Positions 35,001-46,570 of a DNA stretch of 64,000 nucleotides are shown here, one piece after another (within the stretch, counting starts at the first letter, position 1; the number at the start of each line of letters is the position of its first letter). Source of the stretch: Triatoma infestans (taxonomy: Eukaryota; Arthropoda; Insecta; Hemiptera; Reduviidae); NCBI GenBank assembly GCA_011037195.1, contig JAAEAF010001589.1, forward strand, positions 87,442 through 151,441, written 5' to 3'. The notes under the pieces are model-generated. The model was not told where the DNA came from and made no database searches. It saw only the letters and a program-made list of their open reading frames with translations. The position numbers were made by a program, and so were the translations under genes.

Positions 35001-38000
35001 TACCAAATTTGAATGAAGTTGGTTACCCAGAAATGGGTTCAACTGAATTGTTTTTTCGAAAACAAAACGTGTTTTCTGAGATTTTTTCGAAAACGGCTTC
35101 AACAGTTTTCTTTAAACGTCGCATATCGACTACACATCCAATGTGAGCCACAACTTTTATTTGAAACATTTCACAGAAAAAAATCATTTAAAGTGGTTTT
35201 TGGGAAAGAGACAGGGTTTCCTCTAAAGTGCTGTATAGTTTATTAGACAGTTCTGTCATCTGAATAATATTAACCAGAATTGAATATGCCGTCACAATTC
35301 TGAGTTTGAAGAAAATCGGTTAACCGGAAATACTTTTTTTAGCAGTATTTCGGTTTTCTACAATTTTATTCATAAAAACCGACGGATTTCATTGAATTTG
35401 TTTCACTAACTATGAATACATAGCCCATCTTTTTTATTGGGAATTTTTTCCGAGAAAATTCATTTAAAGAAGGTTTGCTTTAAAAAATAACTTTATTAAG
35501 TTTAGTTTCTCCAAATGATATAAAATTGAAGACAAACATTTAGTAAAAATTGTTAGTTGGAGAGAATTTGTTGTCACTTAAATCTGTGTAAACTGGAGTA
35601 AGAGAAAGTCGTGTAAGTGTTTCACACCAGATTTCTTTCAGGCGGGGCTTTAACGTTCTAATAGCGTTAGGTGTTGTGAACAGAGGCGGTATACTTTACT
35701 AATTATTAATTACTTATATTAATGCGTATAAAATCTAAGGAAAGACCATGAGTCAACCCAGTACCAGTACCACAATACACCTCAGCTTTGCGGTCCTTGC
35801 ATCTAACGATTCAGCTATCATAGCGCCTGAAGTAAAGTTTTCAGAGATGTGTTTGTTTTTACATAAACACATCATAAATGTTTTATTATATATAAATATT
35901 TAAAGGACCATATACAGTTATAATGCCTGTATGTAGATACTATAATTATAATAAGTACAAAGTCCCAACATTTTGTAAAAAAAAAAAATAAATAAAGTAA
36001 AATAACTACTAATAGCAGCAACTACTACTCAAAAGCAGAAGTATGATTAATGAAACGGTAATATTGTTTTTTTTTTTTTGGACAATCTACCGACAATTTC
36101 TTCCAGCTATTACCCTTCCAACAAGATATAAACATTTTGTACGCAATCTAATTAATTAAGTATACCATGAAGAATTTTGTTTAACTATCATAGTAAGTAA
36201 AAAATTATTTACTGACGTTACCTGAGTATTTATCATGGATTATTGTCCGGATTCTCATCTTTATTGCAGAGCAAGCTCTCATTAGTTCTGGTATAAGGAC
36301 TAATGAAAGGAAAAACAGAAACTGTATTATTACTGTTGAATAAATAAACTTTGATATAACTGCTAAATGTTTACCAAGAAATATTGTTGGATGGGTGATA
36401 TTTGGGATAGGTATAGCCATGTATATCCAGAATAACTCAGTTCTATCCTCTTTTCTTATGTTTCAAGAAACTTACCACCATACTGTTATTATTGTTTGAG
36501 ATTTATCATTGTCGAAGTTGGCACTTTGTAGTCATTGTTGAGACATAATGTTGATAAAATAACGTACCTCCCTATCTTATGTACGATATCGAATAAAATA
36601 AACAATTTTAAAGATGATATAAATATATACTTTTAAAACACTTAGGTCTTCGGTAAAGACGCGTCAGTGGTTTGTTGTAAACCTATGTTTCACCCATATT
36701 ACAATAGGCTTCTTCAGGATAGTGTCCCTCTAAAGCTGAAACAACACTTGCGATGTTGAAGACCTAAGTTTTACATGACAATGGTCGCGGAAGTCTGAAA
36801 GTAAATATATACTTGTCGAGCCACACTGTAAAACCTTTAATCACAACCAGTTTCGGTTTTATATAAAACCATCTTCAGGTTATAGAAGTTCTTGAATCAA
36901 CATATTATATGAATAACTGAATATAGAATTTAATTTTAGGGTACTAAAGCACAAGGGGTATAATTGCAATTACAGGATGTTATGTCACTTATACCCCTGT
37001 GCTTAGGCCCCTCAATTTAAATTTTTCTTTAATCTTCTAATTGACTAATTTAAAATATATTATAGTAGTTGTATATTTGATTAAAACTATAGAATTATCT
37101 AAGGTTATATATAATTATATTGGTTTATCTTGGATGGAAGAAGATATACTCGATTAAATACTCGTTTCAATAGTAATTCAATAAGGTAAGAGAGTATTGA
37201 TTTAAACTAGCCTAGCCTTGAGCCTTTGTTTATTATGTGTAGGAAAACTGTATTTTTGTTTCTTTCAAAATTATAGTTCACATCTCTATGAATCCTAAGA
37301 TGTTAATAGAGGAAGAGAAGAAAAATTCTCGTTGGTCACCTAGCAAATAACTCTTTAAGGTTATATTGAAGCGTTTAAATTTAATATTACTTTCTTCCAA
37401 CCAAGAAAAACAAATGTAAGTCGATTTATTTATATAAATCTCGATTTATAATCAAGTATATAAATATTATTGTATCAATTAAATTAGTGAATTAGTAAAT
37501 TAAAGTGTAAATTAGATTTGATATTTAATTATTCATACATGGTGATTATAGAACTTTCATTACCTGAATATGGTTTTATCAATGGTGGTCATTTGAAGGA
37601 TGTTATTTTCACATATAATACTGAAACATGTCCATTCATTATATTTCCAAATAATAAAAAATTTATAAAATGTGTTTGTGAAAGTTCTTTTTGTTTTAGC
37701 AGTCTTCAGTGATCACCCAGTATTTAATAGTATGTTATAGGCTTGTAGTAGAATATACATTTTTTTTCCGACACTGTTGAATAATGTGACAATTATTTTA
37801 CTAAATTTAGTGGCTTAAGTTGTACTTTTAATCTCTAATTATTAAAAGAAATGACAGTTTTGCCATCTTTTAAATAAATAAATTCTAAGGTTTAGATAAA
37901 ATTACTAAAATATAACATAACAAAATTAACTATACTAAGAACAAATTAGTGTCTATTTCTCCTTTTTTTCTACCATGTTTTTGTTTATGCAAATGGGCGG

Positions 38001-41000
38001 CAATCTTAATGCAATTCTCAGTGACTTAGTCATGCAGGACATCTTAAATTCACATTTAAAAACAATTCCCCAATGACAGAAATGGATAAAATTGTCATTG
38101 GATGACACATTTTTAATAGTTCCAAAAAAACATAACCTCACAAATATTACATACAATGAACGCATACCATCTGAAACCTTCAATTTACAGTAGAATTGAA
38201 TAAAGACATACATTTCCTAGATGTTAAATTAATCCGGATAGATAGCAATAAGTTAATTACAAATTAGTACCATAAACCAACATCAGCATGGAGTTAATTC
38301 AACAGTGATCCTCCTAAATATATAAAAACTAATGTCGACAACAATTTTATTCATAGAACTATTTCACATAGCCATAGCATCTTCTTGATCGGAAACAAAG
38401 AAAAGATAATATCAATCCTCTTTGTCAATAGAACTTTGTCAAAAATTAATCATATAAATAACTCCGATCTATCTTCAAACAATACAAATACACAGAATCA
38501 CTAGACCTTATAAATTCTCCATACCTTACATACCTAATGTTACAGAAAACAAAAAGTTTTCCAATAACATTAAGCTTATAAATAAACCATCTAGTAAATT
38601 CAGCAACATCATTTTTAGTAAACTAAAAGTCCCAATTAAGAAAGAAGAAATATCTGAAGCCATCTATCAAATAAAATGCAGTAACTTTCTAGACAACTAT
38701 TGTATCAGTAACGCTTCCAGGCATGTCCATACTAGAATTAAAGAGCCACATGATGTGGCAAACGCTAAAAGTAATACGTACCCTAACACAACACATTCAA
38801 TTTAGCCTCCATTAAAATAATAAACACTGAAAATAATATCCCTAAATTAAAAATAAAAGAAGCGCTCTCTTAATAAATATTTTGATAATGATGTTAATTC
38901 CAGAGAAGAAGGCTGCGAGTTGTCACATTTTTATAAAGATATTTTTAAAAAAATGATAAATTATTTAATTAATATTAACTGATATAAAAAATTACGTGAT
39001 GACTGTTCACAGTAAACAGTTCAGTATAGTTCCGAATTCACATTTGTTATTTTTTTTATATAGTTTCTGTCTTTCTTTGAAATGTCCAATTTAAGTTTAC
39101 CAGACTGCTCATTACGAGAACTGTACAAAGACCAGGATTTGGTTGGATTTATAAAGAGGGGAAGGCTTAAGTGTGATTGGGCACGTGGAGAGGATGGAGG
39201 AGGACAGGATCTCTAAAAAGAAATGTGCCGGACACCCAGGAGGACAAAGAAGAAGAGGAAGACCGAGGTCGTGATGGTTGGAAGGAGTGGAGTGGGATTT
39301 GAGAGAGATAGGAGTCAGGAGATGGCGTAGATTGGCCCAGGACAGGGCAGAATGGGCAGTTGTGGATAGAGGAGGCCAAGATCTTTCAAGGATTGTAGAG
39401 CCAGAGAAGAAGAAGACTGCTCATATATCTTCTACAAGTTATATTACTAGCAATGAATGTTTTAGTACTGTTGAAGATAGCCTTATTAGACCGAAACGTC
39501 CAGTTATTAATATTAAAAAATATGAGAAATTGTCACTAATTTAATCTTAGTATTGTGATTGTTATTCTCCTCACTAATGCAAGACAGCGCAATATATTAA
39601 TAATATTAAAATGAAGTAGAACTACTTGAACTAAACCAATGTTTTAACATTTTATACCCTTTCAGTAGACAACAATCTCTTTCTTTACATACTTAACGTT
39701 TTAAATAGTTTCTCGCATGCGCTCGTGTGGGCAAACTTGTGTTTGCCACTTTAATCACTTGTCAAATAAATTACTATTTTATAATTTCTTCTTAAACCAA
39801 TTCATTCCTTATGATAATTCGTCGCTTATTTTACCATTTTTACTTAGTAAAATAGTTCTGATACATAATGTTTATTGGAACATATTTTTAATAATCGTAA
39901 CTATAATATTTCGGTAACACCGAAGCAAAACATATCGTTTGACGAGGGTCATTCAGTATGTAACGAGACAAATCGCTGTAGCTCAAAAACAATCTAGTTA
40001 ATCAAACAATAGTTTCAGTGCGTTAAGTTCTTCGCACATTCATGTACTTAGTTTCTCATCAGCTGTTTGATAGTATTTGGTAAGCACAACCTCACATGTA
40101 TTCAGTTAACAATGGCGAGTCCGCTCGAGCATTGCACCTGAAAGAAAAACGCTCACTGATTAGATTTTAGTGGCAGAGTATCAAAGGTAGTGAAATCTAC
40201 CAAAGAATGTTGAAAGTGTTCGGGAATAATTGTTTGAACCGTTCGAACGTGGTTAAATGGGTAGGACAGTTTAAATGTGGTCGTGCAAGTGTCTGTGACT
40301 AGCAACGAAATGGACGATCGGTTGAAGTTGCAACTTCCTCCCTCGAATCTCGCCTTATTTATTGTGACTATCTCGAAGATCAACGAAACATCAACAGCCA
40401 GTATTACAGTGATATACTCACAAACAAAGTCGAATGGCCTGCCATTCGAACGAAACATCGTGGATTCTTGACTAAAGGCGCGATTTCGCTTCATGACAAC
40501 AAGCGTCTACCCACGGCACAGTTAACTCAAGAAATACTTCCAAAAGTGTGGTGGGGGATCCTTCCACATTTCCCCTCCACAGCCCCGACCTCGCCCCATC
40601 GGATTTCCATTTGTTTGGACCCCTTCTTAAAGAGGCTCTACGTGGGAAACATTTTCAATACAATGAAGAAGTTAAAAAAAAATCAGGTGCAAAAGTGGCT
40701 TCGAGATCAGCCTAAAGAATTTTAGGCCAGAAGCATACAAAATTAGAAGAACGATGGGACAAGTGTATAAATGTTGGGGACCATGTTGAAAAGTAGCCAA
40801 AGTTTTGTATTGATTAAATAAATCTTTTTGAGTTACAGCGATTTGTCTCGTTACTTATGGAATGACCCCCGTATATAATATTATACATTGTTTTTTAATC
40901 CCTTCAAAGTCCATTGTTTTAGTGCCTTCTTTCATTCCAGGTAGGTACAATAATAAATCAGTTGAATTTAAATAGATATTAATAAATAACATTTTAGGTC

Positions 41001-44000
41001 AGATTCTCTATAAGAACATTTTTTACTTTTGCTTACGTGTAAGAGCACGATTATTTCAAGTTTTCACTGAAAATACTTGTTTTGAGGACCACTGAGTTAG
41101 AAAAAAAGTTTTAACGAATGGGTTTCTGTGTGAGTGTGTTTATGAGAAATTCAAAAAAATATCGTAGGCAGCTCAGACTGTATATTTCATTTAACACTGC
41201 TTCAGAACGAAGGTTTTTGGGAAAAATCCGTCTATTGGAAGTACGACTTTATCATATATTTTATATTATTTGCGATTTTCTCGAAAACGTTCCCATCTTT
41301 ATACTTCGCATTTTAGCTATATCCAAAAAGATTTACCTCTATTTGAATCATTTTTCCGGGAAATTTGATTTTTGGATGGTGTGGAAGTATCTCTTGTTAA
41401 GCAGCCTAGAATACCAGTTCATTAAATTGTATGTTTCTACCATATAATCTAAAATTCGAAATTATAATCTAAAACTAGAAATTATTGCTAGAATTTCAAG
41501 TTTGAAGAAAATTTGATTATCTGGAAGTTCGTCTTTACAGAGTGAGTTTCTGAGTTTTTTTAGGATCACCTCGAAAAGGGCAGCATCATTTTCATTAAAC
41601 TAGAAATGTTTACTGTGTACCTTAGCATATTTAATCGCCCCATTTTAAATACTTTTCCAGATAAATTATATTTAGGTTGTTCTGGGCAATCGTAAGATTT
41701 TCATTGTTTGCTTATAGAGACACTTATGGTAATCTTATTCTAATTGCTGTTTGCTAACAAATAACAATATGTACCCATCAACACCATCTAATATATATAT
41801 ATATATACTTATATATATTGATGGATGTTCACTAAATTGAGTAAAATTCCATTTATAAGTAAATTTATTAATCAAAATTATATTAACTGCAATAAGAGAC
41901 AGTTGTGTTTGTGTTAGTGTTTCACGGCAGATATTTTTTTTTCCTGGTTTTTCTTCTATAACTCATTTGGTTATTTTATTGCAAGAAAAAAGTGATTGAA
42001 ACCTGAGGCGATTTTCTCTACAGTAACTGTAACAGTTCTAACTGACAAAATTACCCTAAAAATTTAAATTTGTGCTACTTACCCCTGCTAAGCTTTAAAG
42101 TCTCAACTCCCGAGGACACTGTAAAAACAATTTCCAACTGGAAAATTATTTAAAAAAAAAAAAAGGTGGCGTTATTATCGAAAAAATTTAAGAACTATAA
42201 AGAATCTGTCACTAAAAATTTATTAACTATATTGATGGATGTTCACCAAAACTTTTCATGTATATCGTTGATGAAAACCTAAACGGAATACATAGTTTGA
42301 AGCACAGCTGGACAAACATTATTTGCAGTAAATTATTTCAAATAATGTGGTGAAATAATTATATCAAAATTGTTATTTGAAATTAAACAATATCATTATT
42401 TCAAATAACGAGCAATAAACCCAGCTCTGGTTTGAAGAACTTACGATTTTGAGTTATGATTTTTTTGAGTTATCAACACATACACGCACAAACGCACATA
42501 TATACACAACTTTTTTAATAATTTTTAAAAATAAACCCTATGCTTCAGAAAATATAATATATAAGTAGGTTTGTTTTTAAAAATGAATTTTATTTAACAA
42601 AAGGGATTGTTATAAAGAAATAAACACTATGATATACAACACATTGATGGTATCATAGTTTGTTTTTACGAACTGGAGTAAAATTTGCAATTTAGCACAT
42701 TGCACTTTTAATAGTAAACAAATAAAACAATGAACGTCTCTATTTGACTTTCCTATATAATATATATCAATCGCTAGAAACATTTTTTACTTTCTCTTTC
42801 TATAAGAGAAAGTATTGCGATCAGGTTAAATTTTGGAAATAGCTTTTAACTGGGTTTTGATTTCTTTAACAGGAAATACTATTTTTAGAGATTGATTTGT
42901 TGTGTTTGATCTAACATTTCAAAAATGAAAAATCATAGGAAATTCAGTTTTAAGTTCTGTTTAGGTATCGCTAGAGGATCTGATGCGGACTTTTTGGCCT
43001 AAATCCGTCAAAGAAATTTTACTGATTTTATCCCGATTGGAGTGTCCGAAAAGAGAATGAATACAGCAAAGTTAAAATTTTAATAATCGCATTTACAACT
43101 ATACCAAATAACCATTATATTCTCTCTCGCTATTACTATTACAAACAACTATTACGTTTTCTTTTGTGTTAATGTGAGTGGATTCTGTCTCTCGCTCGTC
43201 TGTACTTTGAATTGCAATGTGTTTGTTTACCTCGTGAACAAAGAGTCATCTTCAAACATACAGTTCAGTTGCTCTACTGCGCTGCTCTGTTAGTGCGCAC
43301 ATTAGCGAGTTGTGAATTGGTTACCTATTTTATGAGGCCACATCTTGAATATTACTCGACATTTTTTGTACGTCTGTGTACCTTCACCTATTTAACCATT
43401 GTGGAACTTGTGGTACCTCTATCCTCTTCAACTGTTTGTATATCAGCGTACCATCATCATCAACACGTACAACATTATTTTTATCAACCCTAATCTACCT
43501 TAATCTGTTCGTGATTACGGAAGACAACGGCACAGCTTCAGTAACATCTTTTATCTACTAATTTCAGGCGAGAGAGATATAACGTAATATAAAATCATTT
43601 TTTACCATTCATAAATGCAAACATTGTTTAGCTATCTCATTAATTATCATTGTAAGTTTGTCCATCTCTTTATTTTCTACGTTTAATACAGTCCACTTTA
43701 AAAGAACCAGTGTATCTTTATTTACTTTATTTTATTAACAGTGCAATAACCGTAGAGAAGCGACCAATCTACCTATTTACCACCGGTTTTTTGTTGTTTT
43801 CTCGAAAAAGCTCCAGTAATTTTTTTTAACTTTTGTTGTTCTTTTCCTTGCATACTAACTACATATTTATAAACTCATCACTTTTATTAGAAACTTGCCT
43901 TGAAAAATAAGTTCACTTACGGGGTTCTGCTACTTTTAGACTTTTCCATAAAATGCCACATGAAATATAATATATGACCACCCATCTGTTTAATGTTTAA

Positions 44001-45319
44001 ACCAATAAATACGTCGCAAACTCTCCTTTAGGAGAAAAGACGTTCATAATATACCTAAATTATAGGTTGGGGTAGTCAATTCAGTACTTTCAATCTAATT
44101 AAATGGTGACCATTGTTTTTTCATGTTTTTTTAGCATAAAATAGTTCACCCAGAAGTTAACACAAAATTAAAACCCTAAAAAAAAAAAAAAAATCTGGTG
44201 TGAAACACACACACACCCACAACTTTCTCCTACTCCAGTTTTAAACATTGTAATTGACAAATTTTATGGTTAGTGTATCAAATTTGATGAAGTTTATGGG
44301 AGTTCGTGGAAAACTAAAAAAACTTTTAGTAAAAGCGCACTTCCGGTTTACTAATTTTCTTGAAACTTGGAATTTTGGTCATCTATTTATTTCCAGTTAA
44401 TTTTGTTTGGATGGTAGAATTGTATGTATAATCAACTATGATAGCACTTTAGAGAAACGCATAACCCCACCTCTCCTCAAAAAGCCCCCTCAAATGACTT
44501 CACCAGGATAAATGTTACAAATAAAAGTTGTAGCTCTTTATAGTTCACATTCCTAGTTTAAAGAAAATCGTTGGATCTGTTTTCGAGAAAACACCAGAAA
44601 ACTGAAAAATAAATTTCAGTAAAAACGCACTTCCGGTCATCCAATTTTTTTCAAACTCGGAATTTCAACAACACGTCAAATTGTATAATAAACTGAAATA
44701 GCACTTGAGAGGAAACCTAACAACACCCTTCCCCCAAAAGTACCCTTAAATGAATTTTTCCAGAAAAATGTTTTAAGTAAAAGTTGTAGATCTTTGTATG
44801 TGTAGTTGGTATAAGAAGTTTCAAGAAAATCATTGGAGCCATCTTTGAGAAAATTGCAAGAAAGTAAAAAAAAAACATTCAGTAATGTGGTACTTCCGGT
44901 AATGTGGAATTTCGACCGCTGATCTACTGTCGGATCAGCGAGTTTAGGTGATACTTAAACGGAATTTCAAGTTTGAACTTTCTACGTTTTTTCGTTTTTG
45001 AGCTCTGCTGTTCACATACACACACATAGACCAGTTTCTAAAAACCACTTTTTGGACTCAGGGGACCTCAGACGGACATTTCCATTGAAAATCGATATCA
45101 GAAATTTGGCACGATTGCCAAATACTTTCTCTTACTAGTAATTTTAACACACTTCGGTTAAAAATATATTAAAGTAACGTTTTATTGCAGGCCAAATCTA
45201 GTGGTGGAAGTGGTAGAGGCCGAGGAAGACCAAAAAAAGATGAGAAGAAGGCTGAATCAGCTGAGGAAGAAGAGGAGGAAGAAGAAGAGGAAGACGATGA
45301 TGAAGGTGACGATAACTAA
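32001..45319 (+). CDS. HMGA-like AT-hook protein, 3 exons, 110 aa
   Basis: Nuclear architectural protein predicted to bind the minor groove of AT-rich DNA. Exons 32001-32060, 33168-33311, 45191-45319, all phase 0. AT-hooks: KKRGRPK (residues 11-17), AKRGRGRPKG (48-57), GRGRGRPKK (76-84), plus a degenerate KKRGRQS (28-34). The tail from residue 90 is almost all Glu/Asp and ends GDDN. Size and layout match HMG-I/Y (HMGA) proteins. Exon 1 ends GCTGAG|GCATGT: the only in-frame junction uses a GC donor, because the nearby GT (GCAT|GTAAAA) shifts exon 2 into a stop. Intron 2 is 11.9 kb and holds LINE, Penelope-like, mariner and family A repeats. Confidence 0.88.
32935..33043 (+). repeat. LINE-like 3' tail with (TTA)n
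   Basis: A short segment ending CAATAAAGCTG followed by an array of TTA/ATT trinucleotides. A polyadenylation-like motif just before a trinucleotide tail is typical of the 3' end of some LINEs or SINEs. There is no coding part. Confidence 0.35.
33590..34975 (-). mobile_element. Non-LTR retrotransposon fragment: RT C-terminus and RNase H (I/LOA-like)
   Basis: Minus-strand text, from high to low coordinate: AKYLGIMFGRKI, NVSFGR, GLRPSLTVWVKP, VTLEVLLNLPPLYIL, NSVWYTEGSKTG (first RNase H Asp region mutated to E), YAKEIIRQGLERRRVAIYSE then SQAAL, and WKRTPGQRQAEFF. This is the order of an RT tail followed by RNase H, as in I-, LOA- and R1-group LINEs. Several frameshifts. The fragment at 49735-49990 could come from the same family. 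Confidence 0.7.
34985..35640 (+). repeat. Interspersed repeat family A, copy 2
   Basis: Contains TTTGAAGAAAATCGGTTAACC, CCTCTAAAGTGCTGTATAG, CAACTTTTATTTGAAACATTTC and the clearest version of the family end, AGAGAAAGTCGTGT...GTTTCACACCAGATTTC at about 35600-35636. No ORF. Confidence 0.6.
35641..36637. other. HMGA-like intron 2, unassigned
   Basis: AT-rich, with no coding sequence or recognised repeat. Confidence 0.35.
36638..36771. repeat. Short inverted-repeat element
   Basis: The 12-bp arms ACTTAGGTCTTC (36640-36651) and GAAGACCTAAGT (36758-36769) are perfect complements, flanking about 106 bp. The interior, on the minus strand, contains CTGAAGA, a wobble-rich stem and GAAAC, a very weak hammerhead-like pattern. 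Confidence 0.45.
36845..36878 (-). ncRNA. Candidate hammerhead-type core
   Basis: The minus strand reads CTGAAGA, a perfect hairpin (GGTTTTATATAAAACC), then GAAACTGGTT. ACTGGT gives a near-palindromic helix III with the A-U pair. Cleavage would follow a GUU triplet, allowed for hammerheads. Helix I pairs only about 2 bp, so activity is doubtful. Confidence 0.45.
36946..37004. repeat. Imperfect palindrome
   Basis: AAAGCACAAGGGGTATAA and TTATACCCCTGTGCTT are inverted repeats (one extra base) around a 25-nt loop. It lies 70 bp beyond the hammerhead-like hairpin and may be part of the same unclassified element. Confidence 0.5.
37915..38970 (+). mobile_element. Penelope-like element fragment (RT and GIY-YIG endonuclease), decayed
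   Basis: Plus-strand frames give MQMGGNLNAILSDLVMQDI, then WIKLSLDDTFLIVPK (the palm motif, with the usual YVDD changed to SLDD). About 500 bp later come SKLKVPIKKEEISEAIYQIK, SRHVHTRIKEPHDVANAKS and YFDNDVNSREEGCELSHFYK. The VVYxIxC-like start and HxxTRIKEH-like segment are those of the GIY-YIG domain attached to Penelope RTs. Many stops and shifts. It sits in HMGA intron 2, 500 bp upstream of a hammerhead-like motif, which fits the reported association of such ribozymes with these elements. Confidence 0.7.
39115..39410 (+). mobile_element. RTE-type LINE 3' coding fragment
   Basis: The plus strand encodes, with frame breaks, LGHVERMEEDRISKKMC, then RRRGRPR and EGVEWDLREIGVRRWRRLAQ and DRAEWA. 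That GHVxRM ... GRRRxGRPRxRW ... WRxxAQDRxEW order is the common C-terminal end of RTE-like and related LINE ORFs. Confidence 0.6.
39467..39504 (+). ncRNA. Partly decayed hammerhead-type core
   Basis: ACTG, TTGAAGA (C of the CUGANGA box changed to U), a decayed stem II ending AGACC, GAAACGTC, CAGT. Helix I pairs perfectly over 4 bp (ACTG/CAGT) across the GUC site. The box mutation and mismatched stem II make it probably inactive. Confidence 0.45.
39942..40872 (+). mobile_element. Internally deleted mariner element
   Basis: The ends are inverted repeats: ACGAGGGTCATTC... at left and its counterpart ending GAATGACCCCCGT at right, followed further in by AACGAGACAAATCGCTGTA, shared by both. The right end abuts TA; the left flank has lost it. 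Transposase remnants: SLIRFLWQS and YQRMLKVFGNNCLNRSNVVKW (helix-turn-helix region) and HDNKRLPTAQLTQEIL, HSPDLAPSDFHLFGP, KEALRGKHFQ. The element is about 930 bp against about 1.3 kb for the family, and the stretch with the first catalytic Asp is missing. Frameshifted. Not autonomous. Confidence 0.85.
41040..41940 (+). repeat. Interspersed repeat family A, copy 3
   Basis: Contains TTTGAAGAAAATTTGATTATC and CTCGAAAA.G phrases, and ends ATAAGAGACAGTTGTG...TTTCACGGCAGAT followed by T-rich sequence, the same end as the other copies. A TA microsatellite at about 41790-41820 lies inside. Confidence 0.5.
41941..44184. other. HMGA-like intron 2, unassigned
   Basis: No gene is recognised. The phrase TAAGAGAAAGTATTGCGATC at about 42803 recurs inverted near 45120 (TAAGAGAAAGTATTTGGCAATC on the minus strand), so 42790-45140 might be one larger inserted element containing a family A copy. 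This is a tentative reading. Confidence 0.3.
44185..45140 (-). repeat. Interspersed repeat family A, copy 4, with internal tandem repeats
   Basis: On the minus strand it ends GGAG.AGAAAGTTGTGGGTGTG...GTTTCACACCAGATTTTTTTT at 44185. Inside, the phrase ACTTCCGGT (plus strand) recurs near 44338, 44627 and 44890, each after AAAAACGCAC-like text and before a TTTCTTGAAA/TTTCAAAC segment. The body therefore consists of about 270-bp diverged tandem units. No ORF. Confidence 0.6.
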
Positions 45320-45786
45320 TTTTAAGAGGAATATTTTAAATACCACCTGACTATAAAGTACAATACTCACACCTGATGTACTGCTATCTATATATATTAT
45401 TTTACGAAAATTTATTATTTAATTAAAAATCTTTAATTTAAGAAAAAAATTTGAACGTCTTGCCTATAGTTTTGATGTGAACTGTTTACTTCTTACTTTA
45501 TATTATAATAATATAATAATTTTTATGTGGTTTGCTCTACTATAGAACTTTTTGTTATAACAAAAAGATATAGTAGTAATATAAATATACTAACTTTTAT
45601 GTCTCGCCCTCTCTCATCGGTTAATATTTATTATCCTATGGACAAAATATAAGCCTTTGATTTAAAAAGAAGAAAATTATATTTGAAATGTACAGAATAT
45701 GTATTAAATATCAGATTTATATTCAATTTTCGAAGTGAAAAATTTAAAATATAAGCACAAATATTGTAGTTGTGTGTCGATTTTAT

Positions 45787-45828
45787 AATAAAATACAGTG
45801 TCTTTAAATTTTTGAATAAATTAATAAA
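45787..45828 (+). terminator. Probable poly(A) signals of the HMGA-like gene
   Basis: AATAAA at 45787-45792, 45815-45820 and 45823-45828, about 470-510 bp after the stop codon. On the opposite strand, AATAAA at 45850-45859 could serve a convergent gene. Confidence 0.5.
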
Positions 45829-46199
45829 ATGTTGACATTTTTGCTTTGATTTATTTATTACCGTTCCTTATGAATGAAAGAATAAGTTTATTAAAAAAAT
45901 CATCTGCACATTTATACATTAGTAAACAAAACAATTTAAATAAGCACCGTCTGCCGGAGTTTGAACTAACACAAATGACCTGTCTAAATAAAGAAATAAA
46001 TAAAATAAATACATTTTTACAAAACCAAAATAATAACATTAAAATAATCTACGTTTTCACAAATTGATGAATTAAAAATAAAAAAAAAAAAAAAATCTTT
46101 TCTACTCTTAAAGCTTAGTTATAACTACATATATTATTACTAAATAATACTCTATTATCATTTTAATTTTACAATTAAGTTATTTTAATACTACGATAA

Positions 46200-46408
46200 T
46201 TAAGAAATAGGTAAATTAAGAATACGCCTTCCAAGGTCCCATGCATTTTTTACAAATTGGATTAATTGTGGCCAATCAGATCCATTCAATAAGGTAGGAA
46301 AATGTTCCAGAGACAAATATCTTTCCCCAAAACTGATCAAACGTAAATGTGACTCTTTCGCAGAGGCAATATTGTAACCAATGAAGGTCTTCTGAGGTGC
46401 GATTATTG
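46200..46408 (-). CDS. Possible last exon of an unrecognised gene
   Basis: An open minus-strand frame ends at TAA 46202-46200. It encodes about 69 residues including PQKTFIGYNIAS, RLISFGERYLSLEHFPTLL and GSDWPQLIQFVKNAWDLGRR, with a W/G/F/P content unusual for random AT-rich sequence. Acceptor candidate TTTTCAACTAG before 46408; no plausible ATG. I do not recognise the protein. Convergent poly(A) signals at 45850-45859 would fit. It could also be part of an unclassified repeat, because its first about 55 bp recur at 46571-46625. Confidence 0.45.
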
Positions 46409-46570
46409 CTAGTTGAAAACTTATCGTTCCTTATATTAGTAGCATTTTTTTAGGATATCTTAATATATAAAATATCATAATATATAAAAACCTGCACAAG
46501 GAGTTATTACTTTTACACTTGTAATTCTTCAAGAAAAATATAGTCGAGCAATTGTATTGGGAGCCTGCGC

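Noticed and set aside
36686..36718. Hammerhead core inside the short inverted-repeat element
   Set aside because: Stem II relies on G-U pairs, and no cleavage triplet with helix I pairing could be found.
37518..37712. 64-aa plus-strand ORF in HMGA intron 2
   Set aside because: No recognisable domain, no splice sites evident and AT-rich codon use; the open frame is probably chance.
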